Positions 57,149 through 64,000 of a stretch of 64,000 nucleotides of DNA are shown one piece after another. The stretch comes from an uncultured Clostridia bacterium (GTDB lineage: Bacteria; Bacillota; Clostridia; Christensenellales; Borkfalkiaceae). The stretch spans positions 35,973 through 99,972 of the forward strand of contig CANQHG010000006.1 of NCBI GenBank assembly GCA_947623655.1, given 5' to 3'. The notes under the pieces are model-generated. The model was not told the origin of the DNA, did not search any database, and saw nothing but the letters and a program-made list of their open reading frames with translations. Both the position numbers and the translations under genes were made by a program. The first letter of the stretch is position 1, and the number at the start of each line of letters is the position of its first letter.

Positions 57149-59383
57149 ATGAAGCAAACGAAGAACATTCTGGCGCTATTCTTATGTACAGCATTGTGTG
57201 TAAACATTTTAAGCGGCTGCGAAATCAATCTGATGAACGACAAGCCCTCGCAGGAACAAGGAGGCACGGGCAACAGCGGTATCACTGATTCTGAAATTCC
57301 CACAGAACCTGAAACTCCGATCGATCCCGAACTTCCCACAAATCCGGAAACTCCAACCGATCCGGAACTTCCGACCAATCCGGAAACTCCAACCGATCCG
57401 GAAATTCCGACCGATCCGGAAAACCCGACCGATCCCGAACTTCCCACGGATCCCGAAACTCCGTCCGAACCCGAAGACAAAGGTGACGCCGACGAGGCGG
57501 AACGGGAAAAATATTCCTACCGACCTCAAATTTTCGAGCAGATGCCGACGGTCGAGATCATTACGGAGAATGGCTCGAACGACTTCATCACCCGCCCCAC
57601 CCGAAACGACAAACTTGCCGGCAACATCGATTATGTATCCGCAACCGTGAGCGTAAAAAATTCCGATGGGACACAACTTTCGGGCGATGCGCAAGTAAAA
57701 GCACGGGGCAATTACACGCTCAACGAAGATAAAAAGTCGATCCGCATCAAATTCGAAGAAAAGCAAAACATGCTCGGATTGAACGGCGGACAAAATTTCA
57801 AGAGTTGGGTTTTGCTTGCCGACTATAAAGATCTCTCAGCACTCAACAACGCAACGGCATTCTATCTCGGAAAGACGATCCTTGGCTCCGATGGGTATTA
57901 TTGCAGCGATTTCTGCACAGTCGAAGTGTATATCAACGAGCAATATTGGGGCGTTTACTTGCTCGCCGAACAGCAAGAAGCCAAACAAGGCAGGGCGAAT
58001 GCCGTGGAAGCGGACAAGGGCGAAACGGGCATCGACGTCGGCTATCTCATGGAATACGACGGCTATTATGCGGAAGAAAACTCTCTACCGGACGACAAGG
58101 GCGACCCGACTTTCACAATCGATTACGGCACAGACCTCAAGAGACTCGATGGGAGCTCCTACACTCCCTGGCAACCGGGGTTTACGGTTAAAAGCGAGAC
58201 ACAGAGCACCTTGCAGCTCTCCTTTTTGCGTTCGTACATGCAAAACGCTTTCCGCATCCTTCGTGCGGCGGCATACGAAAATAAGGCTCTCAAATTCAAT
58301 GCCGATTTTTCGGGCACGGAAAGGGCGGATTGCACGCCGAGAGAGGCAGTGGAAGCCGTCGTCGATCTTCCGTCTCTCGTCGACACCTATCTCTTGCAGG
58401 AAATCACCTGCGATCCCGATATCGCTTGGTCGAGTTTCTATATCTCTCTCGACATGCGTGCGGGCGGCGGGCAGAAACTTATTTTTGAGGCTCCCTGGGA
58501 CTACGATTCTGCGTTCGGTATCAAGTGGAACACGGTAAACGGCGCCTACAAACTTTATGCCGCAAATTGCGACAACCCATGGTTTTCCGTCCTCATCAAT
58601 ACGGACTTTTTCCAAATGCTTGTCAAAGAAAAATGGGAGAAACTCATTCAATACGACGTTTTTAAAAACGCTCTCTCGTTGATAACAGAACAGACAAAAG
58701 CATACGAGAGCGATTATGATCAAAATATCAACCGTTGGCGGCAACGGCTTGGCGGTTACGGCGAGTTGACCTACGAAATGAACCAAATCGTAACGCAAGA
58801 GGGCGCCGCCGAACATCTTTACCGATGGCTGTATGCAAGACTCAACTATCTGAATACAATATTCGGCAACGGCAAAGATATTCTGGCGGGAAATGAATGG
58901 CCCGTCCCCTCTGCTCCGGACGCCGCACTGCGATCCTATCGTTTCGAAGCGGAAAATTGCGCGCATCATGAGTCGATGAAGTTGGACGACTACTATCGCG
59001 GAGCAAGCGGCGGCGCTTTTCTCGGGCAGGTACAACAGGGTTCCGACGTAAACCGTCTCGTCACGCTCACGATAAACGCTGCCGAGGAGACGGACGCCTA
59101 CCTGAGTATAGGATTGAGTAAACGCGCTTTCAAAGCGGACTTTTCCGATTGGTTTGCTGTATTTGTGAACGGCGCAAAACTATGGCTTCCCCCTCGTCCC
59201 ATCGAGGCATGCGAACAAGGTGAAGTAGAATGGGGCGCATGGACAAAGATCGATCTTACGACCATCCATCTGAAAAAGGGAGAAAATACTATTCTTCTGA
59301 ATATGGTTTCGGACACAGCGTCAAACCTCGATTATTTTGAACTGTACAGCAAAACAGAAATAACGATGATCTATAATTGGTAA
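57149..59383 (+). CDS. CotH-family (spore-coat kinase-like) lipoprotein with Pro-rich linker and C-terminal CBM-like domain
   Basis: Lipobox CVNILSGCE; QVKARGNYTLNEDKKSIRIKFEEKQNMLGL...WVLLADYKDLSALNNATAFYLG...FEAPWDYDSAFG; C-terminal RFEAENCAHHESM... Confidence 0.85.
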   Translation: MKQTKNILALFLCTALCVNILSGCEINLMNDKPSQEQGGTGNSGITDSEIPTEPETPIDPELPTNPETPTDPELPTNPETPTDPEIPTDPENPTDPELPTDPETPSEPEDKGDADEAEREKYSYRPQIFEQMPTVEIITENGSNDFITRPTRNDKLAGNIDYVSATVSVKNSDGTQLSGDAQVKARGNYTLNEDKKSIRIKFEEKQNMLGLNGGQNFKSWVLLADYKDLSALNNATAFYLGKTILGSDGYYCSDFCTVEVYINEQYWGVYLLAEQQEAKQGRANAVEADKGETGIDVGYLMEYDGYYAEENSLPDDKGDPTFTIDYGTDLKRLDGSSYTPWQPGFTVKSETQSTLQLSFLRSYMQNAFRILRAAAYENKALKFNADFSGTERADCTPREAVEAVVDLPSLVDTYLLQEITCDPDIAWSSFYISLDMRAGGGQKLIFEAPWDYDSAFGIKWNTVNGAYKLYAANCDNPWFSVLINTDFFQMLVKEKWEKLIQYDVFKNALSLITEQTKAYESDYDQNINRWRQRLGGYGELTYEMNQIVTQEGAAEHLYRWLYARLNYLNTIFGNGKDILAGNEWPVPSAPDAALRSYRFEAENCAHHESMKLDDYYRGASGGAFLGQVQQGSDVNRLVTLTINAAEETDAYLSIGLSKRAFKADFSDWFAVFVNGAKLWLPPRPIEACEQGEVEWGAWTKIDLTTIHLKKGENTILLNMVSDTASNLDYFELYSKTEITMIYNW
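57288..57480 (+). repeat. In-gene tandem repeats encoding PETPTDPELPTNPETPTDP...
   Basis: Direct reading of repeated gaaactccaaccgatccggaacttccgaccaatccg units. Confidence 0.85.
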
Positions 59384-59393
59384 GGAGACAAAT

Positions 59394-60329
59394 ATGAAAC
59401 ACTTGAAAACTGTAGGCGCCATGAGCCTCGCCGCTTTGCTCCTGGGGTGCGTGTCCATGGCCGGTTGCGCAACGGACAAAAACACAGACGATTCCTCCGA
59501 CGCAAACAAAGAGATTCCAAAGATCGCCTACACAATAGACGAAAGTCTGATCGAAACTGCGCAAGCCAATGATGAGATGTTCTATGCAAAAAATGTGGAG
59601 CGCGTCGAAAGTCCTCTTGCGGGAAAGACGCTCTATTGGCTGGGCTCTTCAGTGACGGACGGGGCGGCCTCGGGCAGCGAGAGCATGGCGGATTTTCTTG
59701 CGGCCAAAACAGGTTGTATCTCCAAAAAAGAGGCTGTCTCCGGTACAACGATTTTTGACGACGGGAAGTCTGATAACACGGGCGAAAAATCGTATACGCG
59801 CCGTCTGAAAAACAGTTCTGTCTTCAACAAGACAGAAAAGGTGGACGCTTTCATCTGCCAGATTTCGACAAACGACGCATGGGGCGACAGAAAGAAAAAT
59901 TGGGGTACGATCGCATCGGACGACATGCTCTATCAGGAAAACTTCGATCTTTCGACGACGCTCGGCGGAATCGAGTTTATCATTGCCTATGTCACGGATA
60001 CGTGGAATTGTCCCATCTATTTCTATTCGGGCGCCGAATTTTTAGATCGCGACAAGACGCTTTCTCCCCGCGCCAACAGCAACCCCACGGGAACAGATTA
60101 CGGCGAACTCGTAAATAAAGTGCTTGAGATCGCCGAAAAATGGAAAAAAGCCGATATCGACGTGGAAGTCATCGATCTTTTCCATGACATAGATTTCAAC
60201 GCGAAAGCTTCCGATGCATACTACTCTTGGGCGATGAACGACCCTATTCACCCGAAAAAAGCGGGATATCTTCAGTGGTGGGCCCCCTATTTCGAGCAGT
60301 ATCTCCTTGTGTCTTTGGGGCTCTACTGA
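59394..60329 (+). CDS. SGNH/GDSL hydrolase lipoprotein
   Basis: Lipobox VSMAGCAT; YWLGSSVTDGAASGSES, CQISTNDAW, MNDPIHPKKAGY. Confidence 0.85.
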   Translation: MKHLKTVGAMSLAALLLGCVSMAGCATDKNTDDSSDANKEIPKIAYTIDESLIETAQANDEMFYAKNVERVESPLAGKTLYWLGSSVTDGAASGSESMADFLAAKTGCISKKEAVSGTTIFDDGKSDNTGEKSYTRRLKNSSVFNKTEKVDAFICQISTNDAWGDRKKNWGTIASDDMLYQENFDLSTTLGGIEFIIAYVTDTWNCPIYFYSGAEFLDRDKTLSPRANSNPTGTDYGELVNKVLEIAEKWKKADIDVEVIDLFHDIDFNAKASDAYYSWAMNDPIHPKKAGYLQWWAPYFEQYLLVSLGLY

Positions 60330-60347
60330 TTGTAATTGCAATTTAAC

Positions 60348-61493
60348 ATGAAAGCAAATTTTGTAAAACCGAATTTCAAAGGCAGTATCGTCAATATTTC
60401 CGCTACATTCGCGGAATTTTTGGGTTGTCCGAATGATAAACCGACTCTCCCTATCCTCGCAAATGAGTTAAGTAAAAATTACAAAAATATTGTTTTTCTG
60501 ATTCTTGACGGTCTTGGACTCCATCCGCTCTGCACAAATTTAGACGAAAATTCTTTTTTGAGACGCAATGTCAGGCAGACACTTACATCCGTCTTTCCAT
60601 CGACGACGACAAACGCGACGACCTCCCTCCTTTCAAATCTTTATCCGATGGAACACGGTTGGTTCGGTTGGTCACTCTATTTTGAAGAGCTCGGACGCGC
60701 GGTCAACATCTTTCCCGCAGTGGACACGTTTACGGGCGAAAATGTCGGCGAAAGTTTTATCAAGCAGCGGCTTCCCGCTAAACCGTTTTATAAGCTTTCG
60801 AAAATTTATCGGCCATCTGCAATCGTGCCCGATTTTTGGCACGGTGACGAAGACGAAAGAATAGTTTATCGGACGTTGGACGAGATGTTCTCTCTCATCG
60901 AGGCATGTTGCGCCGAAAAAGAAAAAAGATTTCTCTATGGTTATTCCGCAGAACCCGATTCTACCATGCACAGGTACGGCGTTTCTTCTGCGCAGGCCGC
61001 CGAAATCATCATAAAACTCAATGACGGGATTGAAAAACTTTCAGAAAAAGTTTCAGATACTCTTTTTGTCATAACGGCAGATCATGGCCAGATCGACGTC
61101 GGAGAAAATATTGCGCTCTATGAAGACAGTGAACTGACGGCTCTTTTAAAATGGCCGCAATACCTCGAAGCTCGGGCAACAGCTTTTAAGATCAAAGACG
61201 GATCGGAAGATAAATTTACAACGCTTTTCCGAAAAAAATACGGAGAAGATTTTGAACTCTTTCGCACGGAGGATCTCATCAGACAAGGCTATTTTGGTCC
61301 AAATCAAGAAGCTGAACACGCCTCGCTTCTCGGCGATTTTATTGCCGTCGGAAAGACGGACAAAATCTTCCGTCTCTCCCCTTTCGGCCACATATTCAAG
61401 GGGCACCATACTTCCCTCACCGAAGAAGAAATGTTTGTTCCCCTTATATATTATGGAAAAAATGCTAAAACAATTATAAATACAGAGAGGTAA
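60348..61493 (+). CDS. Type I phosphodiesterase/nucleotide pyrophosphatase-like (alkaline phosphatase superfamily)
   Basis: NIVFLILDGLGLHPL, VFPSTTTNATTSLLSNLYPMEHGWFGW, FVITADHGQIDVGENI, GHHTSLTEEEMFVPLIYYGKN. Confidence 0.9.
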   Translation: MKANFVKPNFKGSIVNISATFAEFLGCPNDKPTLPILANELSKNYKNIVFLILDGLGLHPLCTNLDENSFLRRNVRQTLTSVFPSTTTNATTSLLSNLYPMEHGWFGWSLYFEELGRAVNIFPAVDTFTGENVGESFIKQRLPAKPFYKLSKIYRPSAIVPDFWHGDEDERIVYRTLDEMFSLIEACCAEKEKRFLYGYSAEPDSTMHRYGVSSAQAAEIIIKLNDGIEKLSEKVSDTLFVITADHGQIDVGENIALYEDSELTALLKWPQYLEARATAFKIKDGSEDKFTTLFRKKYGEDFELFRTEDLIRQGYFGPNQEAEHASLLGDFIAVGKTDKIFRLSPFGHIFKGHHTSLTEEEMFVPLIYYGKNAKTIINTER

Positions 61494-61895
61494 ATGATGG
61501 GTTGTATCTTTTGTAAGATCGCAGGCGGCGAAATTCCATGCAGAAAAGTCTATGAGGACGCGCATGCTTTGGTTTTTATGGATATTGCGGAAGATGTCGA
61601 CGGACATATGGTCGCCATTCCCAAAAAACATGTTGAAAATGTTTTCGATTGCGACGGCGAGACCCTCTGCAATCTCATGTCTGCAGTGAAAAAAGTCACA
61701 GATCATTGCGTCGGGCTCTGCAACTACGACGGTATAAACCTGTTGCATGCAAGCGGGAAAAGCGCAGGACAGTCTGTCCCCCACTTACACATCCATATTA
61801 TTCCTCGAAAAACAGGAGACGGCATCGAGGCTTGGCCTCCGTTCAAAGGTGCAAAAATGCCGATCGACGAAGTTTGGAAGACGATCAAACTGTAA
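61494..61895 (+). CDS. HIT-family protein
   Basis: GCIFCKIAGGEIPCRKVYED...SVPHLHIHIIPRK. Confidence 0.97.
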   Translation: MMGCIFCKIAGGEIPCRKVYEDAHALVFMDIAEDVDGHMVAIPKKHVENVFDCDGETLCNLMSAVKKVTDHCVGLCNYDGINLLHASGKSAGQSVPHLHIHIIPRKTGDGIEAWPPFKGAKMPIDEVWKTIKL

Positions 61896-62059
61896 GATCA
61901 AAAGACCAACCACAACCTGATTCGAATCATTATTGAGCTCCCCAAAAATATTGCAAAGCAACATTTTTGGGGAAAAGGAGATGCAGGCGTAAAAAGTAAA
62001 GAAGTTGTCCCCAAAGGACAACCTCTTGCAAAATGCGCCTTGCGGCGACGTGGTGCACC

Positions 62060-62110
62060 AACCTCAACCTAATTCGAACCTCTCGAATTAAGTTGAGGTT
62101 TTCCTTTTTA
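62060..62110 (+). terminator. Long terminator hairpin overlapping 3' end of zinc-ribbon nuclease gene
   Basis: AACCTCAAC-c-TAATTCGA-acctc-TCGAATTA-a-GTTGAGGTT followed by TTCCTTTTT. Confidence 0.75.
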
Positions 62111-63851
62111 ATTTGTAGCAATTCGGGCAACCACGCCCATTAAACCTACTGGTTACAGTCGCTTGCCATTCGTAAGCACATTTTGAACATCGCCACCAAA
62201 CTTTTCTTGTGCAATTTGGCAAGACCATATTGGGCTTTAATGGCAAATTGTATGTTGGATGCCACTCGCTTGCAAGAACGGGACTAATTGTTGCCAAATC
62301 ATCAACACCAATTTTGGGAACACGCCCGCTACAAAACGGGCAGCCATGCCCTGCACTTCTGCTGTGTGGTGCGGCTTGCCATTCATTTCCGCATTGAGGA
62401 CACAGCCACCAAACTTTTTTACCACTTTTAGGTAGGATTGCATTAGGCAATAAAGGAGCATTCTTCGTTGGATGCCATTCGTCCGCAAGGGTTGGATTGA
62501 CGGTGGCTAAATCATTAATACCGATTTGCGGAACTCGTCCGCTACAACACGGACAACCTACACCTTTACTCCTATTATTCGGAGCAGATTGCCATTCATA
62601 TCCGCATTTTTTGCATAACCACCAAACCTTTATTGGGCTTGCGACAGTAATATTATCGGGAGACAAGTTGCCATTCCGTGTTGGATGCCACTCTTCCGCT
62701 AATTCAGGATTGTTTTGCAACAATGAGCCATTTACTGAAATATAACCTTTGTGAAAAGTCGTTCCTTTTTGGGTATTACCACATATAGCACAACCACTCC
62801 CGTTAGGCCTTGTCCTCGAATTAATCAAGGAACGCCAACTATGTCCGCACCGTTTGCATTTCCACCAGACGGCATCATTTGAATGTAGAGAAAACATAGA
62901 AGGCAACAAACGACCATTCTTTTCAAAATCCCATTCTTCCACCAAGTCTGGACGCAATTCTTCTAATGACTCGTCAATTTCTGTTAAATAGCTATGGATT
63001 TCCTCTTGATCTCTTTCTACATCAATCGAGATATTTTTATTTAACAAATTCATCGTTTCTGCACCATTATAAATTCCGACAATGTAACTCAATATCTCAC
63101 TTATCAACTTATTTAATTTTGCAAAATTACGACGCTTTTCGACACAAATGACTTTATCCGCGACATCATTCCAAGCACTTTTATTGTTCTCTTTTATTCG
63201 AATTAAAAAAACGCCGCATTCTTTGCAAATCCTATGCTTCGTCTTTTCTTTAAGGTGTTGTGTCTCCGTACTATGCCAACGCAACCCATCATATTCGATA
63301 CCGACTGAAATATCGGGAATAAAAATATCCAGTTCCATTGAATTGGAAAAAATATCCCTATAACGATTAACGGCGTTGGGAAAAATCTTTTTGATATAAA
63401 AATAAATCGCCTGCTCGGGGAATGAGGTTTGCCTTCGCGCATTGCAAAATGGACACCCCGTGTTATCTATATCACGGTCACGTGGCGTTGCTTGCCATTC
63501 ATGCCCATAGGCACATTGCCACCAAATTTTTTTGCCACTGTGAATGGTTATTTGATTGGGCGTTAGTGCTCCATTCTTTGTTGGATGCCATTCTGCTGCC
63601 AATTTTGGATTTAGAGTTGCCAAATCAGTTTCACCCGAAATTGCTCGCCGTCCGCTACAAAAAGGGCATCCTTGCCCTCTAATTGCTCTATGTCCAATTG
63701 AGGCTTGCCATTCATGTCCATTGCTACATTTCCACCAAACTTTTTGATTGGAACCAACGGATATTCCAGTAGGCGATATCGAATTGTTTTTGTCCCAATT
63801 CCATTCCTTCATTAAATAAGGTAACTCTGAAAGATACTTCTTTTCGCTCAT
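62088..63851 (-). CDS. Six-repeat treble-clef/zinc-ribbon protein with embedded Vsr/PD-(D/E)XK-like nuclease domain
   Basis: Repeats EWHPTKN..L.P......KVWW.C..CG.EWQA...R..G.GCPFC; between repeats 2 and 3: FPEQAIYFYIKKIFPNAVNRYRDIFSNSMELDIFIPDISVGIEYDGLRWHST...CKECGVFLIRIKE. Confidence 0.85.
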   Translation of the reverse strand: MSEKKYLSELPYLMKEWNWDKNNSISPTGISVGSNQKVWWKCSNGHEWQASIGHRAIRGQGCPFCSGRRAISGETDLATLNPKLAAEWHPTKNGALTPNQITIHSGKKIWWQCAYGHEWQATPRDRDIDNTGCPFCNARRQTSFPEQAIYFYIKKIFPNAVNRYRDIFSNSMELDIFIPDISVGIEYDGLRWHSTETQHLKEKTKHRICKECGVFLIRIKENNKSAWNDVADKVICVEKRRNFAKLNKLISEILSYIVGIYNGAETMNLLNKNISIDVERDQEEIHSYLTEIDESLEELRPDLVEEWDFEKNGRLLPSMFSLHSNDAVWWKCKRCGHSWRSLINSRTRPNGSGCAICGNTQKGTTFHKGYISVNGSLLQNNPELAEEWHPTRNGNLSPDNITVASPIKVWWLCKKCGYEWQSAPNNRSKGVGCPCCSGRVPQIGINDLATVNPTLADEWHPTKNAPLLPNAILPKSGKKVWWLCPQCGNEWQAAPHSRSAGHGCPFCSGRVPKIGVDDLATISPVLASEWHPTYNLPLKPNMVLPNCTRKVWWRCSKCAYEWQATVTSRFNGRGCPNCYKLKRKTST

Positions 63852-63886
63852 CGTTTGACAATCCTCTGTTAATGAATTCCATAAAA

Positions 63887-63915
63887 ATTATATCATAAGT
63901 TTTATCAAAAATCAA
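63887..63915 (-). promoter_or_regulatory. Promoter TTGATT-N17-TATAAT for zinc-ribbon nuclease gene
   Basis: Direct reading on minus strand. Confidence 0.65.
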
Positions 63916-63929
63916 CCACTTTGGCATTT

Positions 63930-63987
63930 AGGCGTGAGCTTGTCTATGACAAGCGCGCCGCTACGCGGCGCGGACAAGCTCACGCCT
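63930..63987. repeat. Compound palindrome: outer 15-bp arms AGGCGTGAGCTTGTC/GACAAGCTCACGCCT with internal hairpins
   Basis: Perfect 15-bp arms at 63930-63944 and 63973-63987; internal GCGCCGC-TAC-GCGGCGC. Confidence 0.92.
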
Positions 63988-64000
63988 GCAACCGAACGAA

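Noticed and set aside
57280-57480. Regularly spaced repeats suggestive of CRISPR
   Set aside because: Units are contiguous, coding and in frame with a Pro-rich linker; no unique spacers and no cas genes. No CRISPR array seen in the window.
57088-57793. Gly/Ser-Val and Phe/Arg-rich repeat ORFs on minus strand
   Set aside because: Antisense translations of the CotH-gene tandem repeats.
58085-59035. 316-aa minus-strand ORF
   Set aside because: Antisense shadow of the CotH-family gene.

Overview
This looks like a 64-kb chromosomal window from a low-to-medium-GC, spore-forming-lineage Firmicute (Clostridia-like; taxonomy is inference). Most of 1-48.8 kb is densely packed housekeeping sequence: adhE (cut by the left edge), valS, an ABC importer, rho, aroA, typA, thyA/folA, gltX, aroK, secG-rnr-smpB, gpsA, recR-ybaB-dnaX, sigH-rlmB-mrnC, glmS-glmM, glpK and a yabP/yabQ/divIC operon. 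From tRNA-Ser (48.8 kb) to the right end it is accessory: a scarred island, a glycoside-hydrolase-81-like pseudogene, large lipoproteins, a CotH-family protein, an SGNH hydrolase, and a zinc-ribbon-repeat/nuclease protein next to a long compound palindrome. The most unusual signal is a dispersed ~22-29 bp double-palindromic motif (ATTATGTCWGACATADTACTMTGTAAAAT). Seven good copies and one degenerate copy lie between 9.8 and 43.2 kb. All seven good copies share one orientation and most sit just after stop codons of minus-strand genes. One copy lies inside glmS, one supplies a gene start codon, and two flank a membrane-anchored PadR-like gene. A second unusual locus is an ECF sigma gene with AUA in place of its start codon, an A_AAA_AAG -1 slippery heptamer and a truncated region 4. 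All calls come from reading sequence and supplied translations; no database search was run.
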